A program made the translations under genes and the position numbers. From Sphingomonadales bacterium (GTDB lineage Bacteria > Pseudomonadota > Alphaproteobacteria > Sphingomonadales > Sphingomonadaceae), in NCBI GenBank assembly GCA_016721875.1, contig JADKHG010000001.1, positions 62,001-126,000 on the forward strand: a stretch of 64,000 bases of DNA, given 5' to 3'. How positions within the stretch are numbered: position 1 is the stretch's first letter; each line of letters starts with the position of its first letter. The notes under the pieces were generated by a model, which was given only the letters and a program-made list of their open reading frames with translations, searched no databases and had not been told where the DNA came from. Of this stretch, positions 7,658 through 17,630 are shown piece after piece.

Positions 7658-9717
7658 CTAGAGTATGAAATCCGCCGCCGTCAGCACTTGCGCGCCTGCG
7701 CCTTGCAGCAATATGTGCATGTCGGCCACGCCATCGCCATTGGCATCCGCCTCCACCCGAAGATCGGCACCAAGGTCCACCCAGCGAATTTGCGGAATGC
7801 CATTATTGGTAAACGCCAATGTATCGACAAAGACAAATGCCTGGTCCCCGGCGGTGAAAGGATCAGGGTCGAGCAGCAGGAAATTAAACCTGTCGGTACC
7901 GCTGAGAAAATCGGTGATTTGATCAGCCGCCGCGCCAATGCCGCTATCACTGAGGGAGAAATAACGGAACTGGTCACTTCCCGTTCCTCCGGTCAATATG
8001 TCGGCACCGCCAAGGCTCATGATCTTGTCATTGCCGATTCCGCCGTTGATCGTATCGACGCCGTTGCTGCCGCGGATCTGATCGACGCCATCACCACCAT
8101 TCACAAAGTTACCGGTGGATGTGCCAAGCCCAGTTTGATGATATCAAGACCGCTGGTGCCATTCACTATGGTTCCCACACCGCTGGCAAAGTTCATCCCG
8201 GATGCCAGGAAATTGACTCCCGCCGTCATGTTGACGGTGATCGTGCCCGAGCCCGTGAGCACAGTATTGTTGGCAAGGCCAGTCGCAAATTGCGTACCGG
8301 TAAAGATCATATTGGCCCCGCCGACCAGAGTGATGGCTTCGATTGAGCTGATGCTGCCGATCGAGACGGAGCCACTGTTTAGCTGAAGCGTATCGGTATC
8401 AGCCCCGCCGTCAATCAATGCGCCGCTGCCAGATATTATGATGGTGTCGTTTCCTGCTCCGCCATTCAGCGTATCGATGCCCCCTCCACTTGTTATTGTG
8501 TCGACGCCGTCGAAACCGTTAATCGTCTCGCGCTGAGCCGAACCGGCAATAGTGTTGTCGCCGGCACTGCCGTTCATGGTGATTGTATCGATCCCGGCGG
8601 TCCAGTTGGTGAAATTCAACTGACTAATGTTGAAGCCGAAATTGGCATTGATAACCAAGCTGTCGACGCCCGCCGTCCCTTCCATGGTCCCGTTCTGTGC
8701 ATTGTTTGCAATGAAGACGTCATTGACTATGACATTCAGTGCGCCAATCGAACTGCGGATGGTGCCATCGTCAAAGTCCAGATTGCTGATTGTGGTAGTC
8801 AGACCTCTGGTGTCCAATATCCCGCCATTCTGAATTTCGGTCAGTCCCGCACCCGGGTGACTGAGCAGGTTGGTTGCATTAAAGGCATTGCCCATCTGCA
8901 ACGTGCCGCCGGCAATCCGTAAGACGGAATTGGTGGCATTTTCCAGGATCGATCCAAAACTGGCAACAATCGTGCCGGTATCGGTGAAGCTGCCGAAATT
9001 AACCGCACCTTGGGAAATATGGCTGAGTGTCCCTGTCAGGGTCAGGGTTGTGGCAGCCGCAGCCACAATTTGCGCCGAACCGGCTGTTCCGGTGGCATTT
9101 GATATGGTGCCGATAACATTGTTGACCGTGCCGCTCGACCGGAAGGCGGCGAAGTTGGATATGGTCACTGCACCGCTGCCAAGCGCTGCATCGCCAAATG
9201 CCTGCAACGTGCCGCCGATAATGTCGATGCCACCCGAGAAGGAATTGGTCGAATTCAGCTCCAGCGTCCCGTTACCGGACATGGTCAATTTTCCCAGGCC
9301 CGACACCGGAAGGTCGAACCGGGCAGTTGACCCGGATGTCACCACATTGACCAGCAGGTTTGACGCCAATGTCATGCGCAGTCCGGCCGCGCTGCTGAAA
9401 GTGGTCGGGCTGGTGGTCGCCAGCGTGTCGATGTTGAGCTGCGCATTCGATGCGCCATTGTCAAAGATCAGGTCGCCAATGTCCACGCCTGAATCGGTGA
9501 GCGAACCCCGGATCGTGATCCCGGTGGTCCCGGTCATGGTGATGTTCATGATTCCGACCGAAATGTCGGCGAATTCCGGAATACCGACAATGACCGTTCC
9601 GCCCACATTGGTGGCGAATGAGAAGCTCGCTGTAGAACCGGCTGCAGCAGGCACGCCCCCTAACCAGTTGGCGGGGTCAGTCCAGGTTCCGTTTCCGGCT
9701 GCAATCCAAGTAGGCAT
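7658..9717 (-). CDS. Secreted beta-helix protein with PATR and RTX repeats (paralogue 2), with a frameshift
   Basis: Paralogue of the preceding gene, same architecture: MPTWIAAGNGTWTDPANWLGG start, PATR repeat near 150 (SGLGKLTMSGNGTLELNS), RTX repeats, serralysin-like C-terminus. The start is set by alignment with the paralogue and by GAGAGGA upstream of ATG 9717. At 8124-8125 a GGG run (minus strand) reads GG: frame one ends LGLAHPPVTL, while with the base restored it continues LGLGTSTGNFVNGGDGVDQIRG as in the paralogue. The last ~500 nt are almost identical between the two copies, whereas the N-terminal halves have diverged. Probably functional; the shift is likely a sequence error. Confidence 0.78.
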
Positions 9718-9969
9718 AGCGCGTCCTCTCGCGAACAACAATAAATAGCAAGAACATACGACCCGTCAAAGAAGCTAATGCGCGATGGGGGCGAGTCAAG
9801 CTAAAGATAGCCAGCCAAGGTAAAATGAGACCAAAAAAGTCCGTGGTTTCCTGCATTTCTCTAACGGATGCGGGAGATGAAATATGAACCGGCACCCGAA
9901 TTAATCGGCTGCCGGTCCATTATCGCTTAATCGGTCGATTGTCTCAAAATCGTTCGGACATATCGATGT

Positions 9970-10374
9970 TTACTTGGGGCAGCGCGCGTCAAGTGTGGGT
10001 GGGTTCGCATCGCGCGTCATCCAAGTGCCGTTGGGCGCTTTGTATTTTTCACCCGGCGCTGTCTTTTCAACAATCAGGCGACACCCAGTGCGAAAGGCCA
10101 TCTCCTCAACGGTCACTTCGTTGGTGAGCGCTTCGGCAGTATATTTGTCCTTACGCTTAATATTGATATCCTTGACCAGCGCCGAAATCGCTGCGCTCGG
10201 CGGACTGACAAAGCCGAGATAACCCGTCGGCAATTCGCCAATCAGCCCTTCAGAACGCGCGGACTGATAAGCTGGATCGCGCTGCGCGTAAGCAGCCGTC
10301 GAAACAGCAGCACCTAGCAAAGCGGCGGCGACAATCATTTCCAACCGATCTTGCATTTTTTCGCTCATCTTCAT
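9970..10374 (-). CDS. ydbL: YdbL-family periplasmic protein (DUF1318)
   Basis: About 134 residues from ATG 10374: signal peptide (IVAAALLGAAVSTAAYAQ) followed by the DUF1318 pattern (QSARSEGLIGELPTGYLGFV, KDINIKRKDKYTAEALTNEVTVEEMAFRTG). The start codon overlaps the ynbE stop (TGATG), so translation is coupled. In E. coli YdbL is thought to act as a chaperone for the YdbH-YnbE envelope bridge that carries phospholipids. The longer in-frame extension upstream overlaps ynbE and would bury the signal peptide, so it was not used. Confidence 0.85.
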   Translation of the reverse strand: MKMSEKMQDRLEMIVAAALLGAAVSTAAYAQRDPAYQSARSEGLIGELPTGYLGFVSPPSAAISALVKDINIKRKDKYTAEALTNEVTVEEMAFRTGCRLIVEKTAPGEKYKAPNGTWMTRDANPPTLDARCPK

Positions 10375-10556
10375 CAGAATATCTCCGGATTCTCTTCGGT
10401 TACCTTTTTCGACGCTTCGTCCAGACGCAAGAGTACCTCCTGACGAATGGCGATGTTGAGGTTGATGACAATCGGCTTGTCGGGTGCCGTCACCTGGACA
10501 CATCCCGGAAGCATTGTCGCCAACAAAGGCAAAAAGAGGATCGCTCCTTTCTTCAT
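10374..10556 (-). CDS. ynbE: YnbE-like small lipoprotein
   Basis: 60-residue lipoprotein: short basic N-terminus, hydrophobic core and a lipobox-like LPGC, followed by QVTAPDKPIVINLNIAIRQEV, the signature of YnbE proteins. YnbE multimerises by beta-strand stacking onto the C-terminus of YdbH to complete the inter-membrane bridge. An in-frame upstream ATG at 10676 overlaps the ydbH stop (ATGA) but would add 40 residues before the lipoprotein signal, so ATG 10556 is preferred, although it has no strong RBS. Confidence 0.8.
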   Translation of the reverse strand: MKKGAILFLPLLATMLPGCVQVTAPDKPIVINLNIAIRQEVLLRLDEASKKVTEENPEIF

Positions 10557-10672
10557 GTTGCGTCGAATCGCACTATTGCGGTCCGTCGTCAATCCTGAGT
10601 GCATATGCCCCTCCCCCGCTTTCATGATGCTGAATAAGTCATTCAGCCATTGTAATATTGTGCCAACACCAT

Positions 10673-13600
10673 TCATTCTGGCGTCTCCGTCTCTTCGGTT
10701 TCGGGCGGCTTGACGTCGAGTAGCCCCTTGTAACGCTGTGCCGCATATTCTGCATCATACAGCGCGCGCATACTGCCGATCAGCGACAGGAATTCTGCTT
10801 GAATGCGGATGTTGAATTCGATCGGCAGCTTCGCGATCTGCTTGGTGAAGAAATTGCGCTTGGCGGTGGTGCCTTGCTGCAATCCGCGGAACTGGACTTC
10901 GGTCACAATCTCGCCGCCGAGATTGCCGTCAACACCGATCCGCATTTCGTTGAACTGAATCGAACGCAAAGCCTCAAAGGCAAAATTGGCGAACGTCCCC
11001 ATATCTTCATAGCTGAGTTGCCCCAAATAGCTGACCTCGCCACCCGGCGCGCGCGATACTAGTTCACCGCCGACAATCCGTCCGCCCTCTTGATCGAAAA
11101 CCATCGGCAGGACTCCGTCAAAAACACCGACAACCCTCAGATTTTCGAGATCATAGCCCGCGAGGAATTTTTCAGCGTCCAACCCGATCAAACGGAATGT
11201 CAGGTGCCGCGCCTTTTCGACATCAAAGTCGAGAACGGTCGGCTCTAGGATCAGCTCACCGCCATAGAAAGGCCAACGCCCACCTTCGATTGCCACTTTC
11301 TGGTCGGCGAGCAATTGATAGCGAATTTGCCCGTCAAAGGCAGGAATGCCTGGATTGGCTACCGCAATGCGGGCTGTCTGCGATGGTGCCGTCTGTAAAC
11401 CGAGCAAATCAGTAAACTCGATATCGGTTGAAAGACCGGACACAGGACCAAAAGCGGCAGCCAAATCAATCGATTTGGTCGAAAAGCGGCCACTGGAGCT
11501 GACACCATCGCGGTTCCATTGGATGCGGCCATCGCCCGAAATCAAGCCTTCGACATTGGCGATGGCACCCAGCGTGAGGGGCGTCAGCATTTCGGGCTGC
11601 AAACGGTCGTTGAAGGCCAGACCTTCCACCGCCAACAGAGCGCGACCATCGCCGCTTGCCAAATCGTGGCGGATGTCGGCATCGGCTATGCGAATACCGG
11701 TGGTTGGTTCATGCAAATGACCAAGCGCGGTAATCACGCCATTTCCCAGCGTCATCGACAGATCGGGGACGTTGAGTCTTGAAGCGGTCAACCTGTTCGG
11801 CATCCGATACCGTCAATCCGGCATCCAGTTGCAACACGCTGTTGATGAAGCTCCATTGCCCTGCGGCATTTTCGGCAAGCAACGGTACCGCCCCGATGGT
11901 GGCGCTGCCACCTTCCAGCGTCCCGCGCATCCCGCCGTCGACAATTTCTCCGCCAAGCGAAGCCATATTCAATTGGGTTACACTATCCCCTGATCCCATC
12001 GTCACCGCTACATTGCTGGCAGCCAATCCTCGGTCCAGACTAAAGCGAATCTGGCTGCCGCTGAACTGAACGGGGGTGGACCCCATTTTTGCACTGCCGG
12101 AGATTGCGGGCGAGGTCAGCGCAAACCGCGTCCCTGCCCTGCCTGCGCGAATGACTGAAGCCCCATCGGGACAGGCGCGCAAAGTCTGGCCGGGCAGATA
12201 CAGGCTGCCAGTGCGGAACGAGGTGAAGCTGACGGTGCGGCACGATTGCAGCATGGTGAAGGTGCCGTTGGCAAACGCCCCGTCAACCGGCAGGCTCAAT
12301 CCTTCCAGCCTGCCGCCCATGAGCGGCCCCGAAAGGGTCGCCTGACCGTTGAATGTCCACGCACGGCCATTGCCACCAGCAAAGGCCAGTTTGGGAAGCG
12401 CCAGACTGCCCCCCTTGGCTTGATAGGGAGCAAGATTCAGATTGCTCGCCCAGCCGCCGCGATCCTGCCGCAATGCCAGTTGTCCCTGCGGCAATCCACC
12501 CCCCGAAAAGGCGAAACTCAAGGGATTGCGCAACCGCCCGTCGGAAAAGTTCAACGGACCGCTCTGGGTGATGACCGCGCCCGACCGGCTGTCGAGCCGC
12601 GCTCCATTGATGAGAAACGCAGTCTTGCCCGGTGCCATCTGCGCGTCGAAAGCGGCCCACCCATTGAAAGCCCGCAACGCCGATTGCATCGCAGTTCGCA
12701 GTTGCGCGGTTACCGGACCAACCGGGGTTGCAGCTGTACCTTTGGCGATTCCATCCAAGGCTGACAATAAGGACGCATCAGCGACAGCATCTTGCGCCAT
12801 GGCATCGCCCCGTAAAGACACCGACATGCCCGCTTCGGGTGTCGCGATGCGTCCTTCCGCAGTGCCGGACAATCGCCGGATAACCAGCGAAGCATCGCGA
12901 TAACTGGCACGATCTAGCGACAAGGTAAGATTGGTACGTTCCCTGCCGCCATCGAAGCTAACAGACCCGGCGGGTGCACCCAGCGTGGTCTGTGCATGCC
13001 GGACATTGCCCGCCGAAAATTCCAAATCGCCAAACCAGCGATCAAATTTCTCACTCAGCCGGACTTCGCCGTCAAATTTCGGACCAATTGCCGACAAGCC
13101 ATAAGACGGGCAATCAATCTTGGCAGAGCTAAGCGGTCCGTCGAGAATGGGCTGGCTGTCACGAATCCGGACTTCGCCATCAAATCGAGGTGCCAAGGCG
13201 GTACAACCGCCCCCGGCCAGTTGCCGAGCGCGGACAATGGCGTTGCCCGTAAAGCTGCGCTGCAAATGTCCCTTACCTTCGGCTGCAACGCCGATTCCGC
13301 CCCAGGGCGTGCGCAAGGAGAGCACCGCATCTTCCACCAGCACCTTCAGATCGGGAAAGGTGAAGGGCTCCTTGCTATTCGGATCCCGAAAACGATCGAG
13401 CGCGCCAAAGCTGAATTTTCCGTCAGCAAAACTGCCCTTCAGCCGCACGCCATCGGCACGCACGGTGCGGATTTGCGGGGTACCAAAGCCAATCGCCAGA
13501 TCAATCTCGACATTTTTGGCGGTCAGGTCAGGATTTTTCGGATCACCTATGATCAGATTGCGAATCTTCTGCGTCCGAAAGCCGATATCCTCGATCTCAT

Positions 13601-13775
13601 ATTTCGCTGGAACGCCGTTAGTCTCGAACTGGTTGCGCACAAAGCGGTCGGCAATGTCGATCCGTTGCCACCATGCAACCAGCAGCAAGACAAGGAGCAA
13701 CAGAAAGACAGCGCCAAAAATATGGCGCTTTCCCAATCGAAAAGCGGGTTGCTCGGCTGAATTTTCAGCGTCCAT
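10673..13775 (-). CDS. ydbH: YdbH-family intermembrane (phospholipid) transport protein, with a frameshift
   Basis: About 1,030-residue AsmA/TamB-like bridge protein. One N-terminal membrane anchor (FGAVFLLLLVLLLVAWW, residues 15-31) is followed by a long beta-rich periplasmic region with repeating strands (FDGEVRIRDSQ, FDGEVRLSEKF) and the family's conserved C-terminal part (LLGLQTAPSQTARIAVANPGIP, GELVSRAPGGEVSYLG). Between about 11775 and 11800 the frame changes: the first frame runs into SDAEQVDRFKTQ, the second resumes with LNVPDLSMTLGNGVI. Followed by ynbE and ydbL, as in enterobacteria. Net shift is +1 or -2 and is most likely a sequence error. Confidence 0.85.
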
Positions 13776-13869
13776 CTGCCCTCAATTGGGGCAAAGCATC
13801 GCAGGTTGCAACGCCCGTCTCTGTCAAATGCCTTGCCCGAAAGGTAAAATTGCGGAAAAACCGTCGTTG

Positions 13870-14565
13870 ATGGGGGAAGATCGCACCAAAGACGAAAATT
13901 ATGGCGAGGGGCACCGCTCTCGTTTGCGCGAACGCCTGCTGAGTGGCGGAGGCGATGCGCTGCTCGATCATGAACTGATCGAATATTTGCTGGCGGTGGT
14001 CCGTCCGCGACTGGATACCAAACCAATCGCAAAGGCATTGTTGGCGCATTACGGCAATCTTGCGTCGCTTGTGACGGCCGACGTAGAAAGTCTGAAGCAG
14101 CAACCGCAAATGGGAGAAACCTCGGTTGCCGCGATCAAGATTGTACAAGCCGTAGCGCTTCGGATGCTGTCCGAACCGGTCCGCGAACAGCCGATATTGG
14201 CCAGTTGGCAATCGTTGCTGGATTATCTTCGCGCCGATATGGCCCATCTTACGATAGAGCGGGTTCGCCTATTGTATCTCAATTCCAAAAACATGCTGAT
14301 CCGCGATGAAATCGCCAGCGAAGGCTCCCTCGATCAAGCGGCGGTTTACACCCGCGAAGTTATCAGGCGCGCGATTGATCTGGGCGCGGCCGCCATCATC
14401 CTTGTGCACAACCACCCCAGCGGCGATTCCGCACCCAGCCGTCAGGACATTGCGCTCACCCGAGATATCGCCGAGGCAGGCAAAAGGCTGGGCATATCGG
14501 TGCACGACCATGTCATCATTGGTAAAGACGGGTTTACGAGCCTGCGTTCCGCAGGATTGATCTGA
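13870..14565 (+). CDS. radC: RadC-family JAB-domain protein
   Basis: 231 residues. N-terminal helix-hairpin-helix-like part (GHRSRLRERLLSGGGDALLDHELIEYLL) and C-terminal JAMM/MPN metalloprotease fold with the metal motif HNHPSGDSAPSRQD. Called DNA repair protein RadC in annotations, but its biochemical role is unresolved. Start chosen at ATG 13870; the frame is open far upstream, but that part is antisense to ydbH and does not resemble RadC. An in-frame ATG at 13828 is an alternative. Confidence 0.88.
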   Translation: MGEDRTKDENYGEGHRSRLRERLLSGGGDALLDHELIEYLLAVVRPRLDTKPIAKALLAHYGNLASLVTADVESLKQQPQMGETSVAAIKIVQAVALRMLSEPVREQPILASWQSLLDYLRADMAHLTIERVRLLYLNSKNMLIRDEIASEGSLDQAAVYTREVIRRAIDLGAAAIILVHNHPSGDSAPSRQDIALTRDIAEAGKRLGISVHDHVIIGKDGFTSLRSAGLI

Positions 14566-14657
14566 TCGCTTTTTACAATCCAGCCGATATTTGGGTGGAC
14601 ATGGTTCGACTATTCTGCACTTTAGGTGTCTGTTTAGGGAATCGGTAGGAGCCAAAT

Positions 14658-15167
14658 ATGAAAATCAAACTCATCACCACCGCCGCGATTGCAATTGCCT
14701 TGGCAGGCTGCAGCGGCAACAAGGAAAAAGAAGCAACTGCCGACGCAGGTCCGGTAAAGCGCGAAGCCGGTAGCTGGAAAACCGACATCAAGCTTCTGAA
14801 GGTCGTCATCCCCGGTATGCCCGCCGGTATGGAAGCGCAAATGCAGAAGGCCCTACCGCAGGGCATGGAAGTCTGTCTGACGCCCGAACAGGCCGCGAAG
14901 GAAGACATTGCCGCTGAAATGTCAAAGAGCAGCCAGGCTGGCGACTGCACCTTCTCCAAGCGTGATTTTGCCGGCGGCAAACTCGACGTTGCCGGCAAGT
15001 GCAAGACACCGCAGGGCGAAATGGACATCACCATGACCGGTACTGTCGAACCCAAAAAGACCGATATCGTCATGAACATGAAGGGCAAGGCGCCGACCGG
15101 CAACGGAGACATGGAAATGTCGATGCAGATGGTCAGCAACAATGTTGGAGCCTGCAAGCCCAGCTAA
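14658..15167 (+). CDS. DUF3617-type lipoprotein
   Basis: 169-residue predicted lipoprotein: MKIKLITTAAIAIALAGC with lipobox LAGC, then a DUF3617-like body (EAGSWKTDIKLLKV, MEVCLTPEQAAKEDIA, KCKTPQGEMDITMTGTV). These proteins are common in sphingomonads, where several copies may occur, and their function is unknown. Purine-rich RBS (GTAGGAG) 8 nt upstream. A strong intrinsic terminator follows. Confidence 0.78.
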   Translation: MKIKLITTAAIAIALAGCSGNKEKEATADAGPVKREAGSWKTDIKLLKVVIPGMPAGMEAQMQKALPQGMEVCLTPEQAAKEDIAAEMSKSSQAGDCTFSKRDFAGGKLDVAGKCKTPQGEMDITMTGTVEPKKTDIVMNMKGKAPTGNGDMEMSMQMVSNNVGACKPS

Positions 15168-15191
15168 GCGAGCTCTGGAAGTAAATATTGG

Positions 15192-15219
15192 AAAGGCCGG
15201 GGTTCGCTCCGGCCTTTTT
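15192..15219 (+). terminator. Intrinsic terminator after the DUF3617 gene
   Basis: Nine-bp stem AAAGGCCGG (15192-15200) with CCGGCCTTT (15209-15217), 8-nt loop, running into T residues. It lies 25 nt after the stop of the plus-strand gene and just before the stop of the convergent minus-strand gene, which it may also serve. Confidence 0.85.
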
Positions 15220-15231
15220 CGATTCGCAATA

Positions 15232-15753
15232 TTATTTTTCTAACAATGCCAGCATCGGGTTCAATTGCATCACTTCCAGCACAAAGGATTTGGGCTTTTT
15301 GAAAAACTTGCTTTCGCGGTTCACCTGAAATCCCAGCAAAACAATCGCCTCCATCACGAAGTGCACACAATTCTGCTTACCCAGATTATAGCTTTTACCC
15401 GGCAGGTTTCGCCATTTTTCAACATGCGCGGTCAGCTTTGCATATTGATCGTCGGATAGCTTCAGTGAGAAATGCTTATTGCTCTTATCGACATATTTAG
15501 CCTCTTTGGTCTCGATCATGCCCTTGACCGAACCCAACAAGATGGCGGGTGAGACACTGACGGCTGTGAAACCAAAATTGGTATCAACCTCTTCCCCTGT
15601 CGAATCGATTTTGCCTTTGAGGGTGAAAAAAGCATGCGGGAAGTGGTCGCCGAAGTCGTGACTATAAAAAGTCGCTACGACCTCTGCGCGCGCAGGTGCC
15701 ATTGCCGCAACGGAAAGCAGCAGCCAGCAGAAGACAAATCGGAGAATGCTCAT
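15232..15753 (-). CDS. Hypothetical exported protein with an NCVHF motif
   Basis: 173 residues with a clear signal peptide (LRFVFCWLLLSVAAMAPARA). The mature part contains FYSHDFGDHFPHAFFTLKG and, near residue 128, GKQNCVHFVMEAI, a Cys-x-His arrangement reminiscent of small cysteine hydrolases of the papain/LRAT type in which NC-x-x-F marks the nucleophile. I do not recognise the family with certainty. Stands alone, divergent from the SDR gene at 15854 and convergent with the lipoprotein gene. Confidence 0.65.
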   Translation of the reverse strand: MSILRFVFCWLLLSVAAMAPARAEVVATFYSHDFGDHFPHAFFTLKGKIDSTGEEVDTNFGFTAVSVSPAILLGSVKGMIETKEAKYVDKSNKHFSLKLSDDQYAKLTAHVEKWRNLPGKSYNLGKQNCVHFVMEAIVLLGFQVNRESKFFKKPKSFVLEVMQLNPMLALLEK

Positions 15754-15853
15754 CGCCTCTGAAATAGCTTCGTCGCATCATGTCGGCAAGTAAGGCTTGA
15801 CCGGCGCGCACATTTGCGGTGCTTACACCGCTGCAAATAAGGAGAGTCGGACT

Positions 15854-16675
15854 ATGGGAGACCGTCGGAAACCCATTTTCGTTACTGGAGGAGCTTCGGG
15901 CCTCGGTCGCGAAGTCAGCCGCTATTTCGCCAGTAAGGGCTGGTTTGTCGGCATTGCCGATATCAATCCGGATGGCATGGCCCAAACTGCGGCGATGCTC
16001 CCCGCTGGCCAATCTTCGATTCATTTGCTCGATGTTACAAACCGCGAGCAATGGAAACAGGCGCTTGCTGATTTCACCGCGACGACTGGCGGGAAGATCG
16101 ACGTATTGTTCAACAACGCTGGGATTGGATCGGGTGGCGCGATTCAGGACATGGATGACTCTGATATCGACCGTCAGATCGCTATCAATCTGACCGGCGT
16201 GATCAATGGCATTCGTGCCGGCTTTGAATATTTGAAGAATACGCCTGACTCTTGCGTTCTTAATACCAGCTCAGCAGCCGGAATCTACGGCGTCGGTGGC
16301 TTGAGCGTTTATAGCGCAACCAAATTCGCAGTTCGCGGACTTACCGAATCGCATGATATTGAATGGCGGGAACTGGGGATCAAATCGCGCTCGTTGATGC
16401 CCGGTTTCATCGATACCAATATCATTGGCAATATCGAACCGGGATCGAACCAGACGGGCAAGGAAAAGCTTGAGTCGGCAGGGATCGAAGTCAGCCCGGT
16501 GGAAATAATCGGCCCTGCGGCTTGGCAGGCGGTGCATGGCAAAAAGGTCCACACAACCGTAAACAAAATGGCCAAGCAGCTGGCCTTTGCCGCACGCTGG
16601 TTCCCCGGTCGTTTGCGCAATCAGCGCACAGGGCTGGTCGAGGGATTGGAAACGATCGTCAGCAGCGGGACCTAA
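15854..16675 (+). CDS. Short-chain dehydrogenase/reductase
   Basis: 273-residue SDR with FVTGGASGLGREV (cofactor site), NNAGIG, the NTSSAAG strand and YSATK catalytic pair. SDR of this C-terminally extended type (RWFPGRLRNQ tail) is often annotated as an oxidoreductase of unknown substrate. Start ATG 15854 is backed by AAGGAGAG about 9 nt upstream; the open frame extends to 15797 without an RBS. Convergent with phhB, whose stop lies 4 nt beyond. Confidence 0.85.
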   Translation: MGDRRKPIFVTGGASGLGREVSRYFASKGWFVGIADINPDGMAQTAAMLPAGQSSIHLLDVTNREQWKQALADFTATTGGKIDVLFNNAGIGSGGAIQDMDDSDIDRQIAINLTGVINGIRAGFEYLKNTPDSCVLNTSSAAGIYGVGGLSVYSATKFAVRGLTESHDIEWRELGIKSRSLMPGFIDTNIIGNIEPGSNQTGKEKLESAGIEVSPVEIIGPAAWQAVHGKKVHTTVNKMAKQLAFAARWFPGRLRNQRTGLVEGLETIVSSGT

Positions 16676-16678
16676 ATC

Positions 16679-16969
16679 TCACACAAAACTGTCGATTTGC
16701 GTGGCCAGATCAATATCGCGCAGGGATAGTCCTGAGGCATCATGGGTCGTCAGTGCAATATCGACGGTGCCATAGACATTGAACCATTCGGGATGATGGT
16801 CCATTTTTTCGGCAACAATGGCAATCCGGGTCATGAAGGCGAAAGCCTCAGCAAAATCGGGAAAGCGGAAGGAACGGCGAATGGCTTTTGCATCGGCATC
16901 ATATGTCCAGCCACCCAGCGCTGCCATGGCATCGTTGCGTTCCTTGTCTGTCAATTCGGCGATTGCCAT
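16679..16969 (-). CDS. phhB: Pterin-4a-carbinolamine dehydratase
   Basis: 96 residues. Recycles 4a-hydroxytetrahydrobiopterin formed by aromatic amino acid hydroxylases. The active-site motif EKMDHHPEW and the VYGTVDIALTTHD strand are diagnostic, and length is normal. Start ATG 16969 has AGGAACG upstream; a longer form from 16990 adds seven residues without support. No phenylalanine hydroxylase is in the window. Confidence 0.93.
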   Translation of the reverse strand: MAIAELTDKERNDAMAALGGWTYDADAKAIRRSFRFPDFAEAFAFMTRIAIVAEKMDHHPEWFNVYGTVDIALTTHDASGLSLRDIDLATQIDSFV

Positions 16970-17018
16970 AAATCGTTCCTGTCTTTGCAATTTCTGTTGA
17001 GCATGCCTATTGCGCGCT

Positions 17019-17630
17019 ATGTCCCAGCGTCAAGATGAACCCGCATCGCTGACTGTCCGTAACATCGCAATCCAGCGCGGTGCGCGTATGGTGATACGTG
17101 ACTTTTCGATGGAGGCGCGCGTGGGCGACATTGTCTGGCTGCGCGGTTCGAACGGCAGCGGCAAGACCAGCCTGCTGCGCGCGATTGCCGGATTGCTGCC
17201 GGTTGCAGTGGGAACGGTGGAGCGCACAGGAAAGCTGGCGATGACCGATGACGCCATTGCACTTGATTATGACCAATCGCTCGACGATGCATTGCGCTAT
17301 TGGGCAAAGCTTGATGGAGCCTCGGGCGCTGAGCTGGAAGCGGCAATGACCAGCCTTGATCTGGTGCCTTTGGCCGAACTGCCGGTGCGGATGCTGTCGG
17401 CGGGACAGAAAAGGCGTGGTTCTCTGGCTCGCACTATTGCCTCTGGCGCTGCAATCTGGCTGCTTGATGAACCCTATAACGGGCTCGATCAGGCCAATCT
17501 GACAAGGCTCGATGCGGCAATTGAACGGCATGCCGCCAGCCAAGGCATTGTCATCATCGCCTCGCATGTTGCCCCGTCGGTCAATGTCGCGAACAGCGTC
17601 ATGCTCGACCGCACACGCAAGGCTGCCTGA
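17019..17630 (+). CDS. ccmA: Heme exporter ATP-binding protein CcmA
   Basis: 203-residue ABC ATPase of the CcmABCD cytochrome c maturation system; with CcmB it uses ATP to release holo-CcmE. Walker A LRGSNGSGKTSLLR, signature MLSAGQKRRGSLAR and Walker B IWLLDEPYNGLD are intact. The stop overlaps the ccmB start (TGATG, 17628-17632), so the two are translationally coupled. An in-frame TTG at 17010 is an alternative start. Confidence 0.93.
   Translation: MSQRQDEPASLTVRNIAIQRGARMVIRDFSMEARVGDIVWLRGSNGSGKTSLLRAIAGLLPVAVGTVERTGKLAMTDDAIALDYDQSLDDALRYWAKLDGASGAELEAAMTSLDLVPLAELPVRMLSAGQKRRGSLARTIASGAAIWLLDEPYNGLDQANLTRLDAAIERHAASQGIVIIASHVAPSVNVANSVMLDRTRKAA

Noticed and set aside
7562..8386. 274-codon open frame on the plus strand
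   Set aside because: Antisense to the RTX repeat region and the intergenic gap; no family resemblance.
5410..9717. Autotransporter (type V) proteins
   Set aside because: PATR repeats are present, but there is no signal peptide and no C-terminal beta-barrel; the C-terminus is of the RTX/serralysin type.
8870..9748. 292-codon open frame on the plus strand
   Set aside because: Lies wholly antisense to the second RTX/PATR gene; low-complexity Val/Pro-rich product from reading repeats on the wrong strand.
13120..13869. Long N-terminal extension of radC
   Set aside because: The 250 extra codons overlap ydbH in antisense and are Arg/Ser-rich; RadC homologues start near the chosen ATG.
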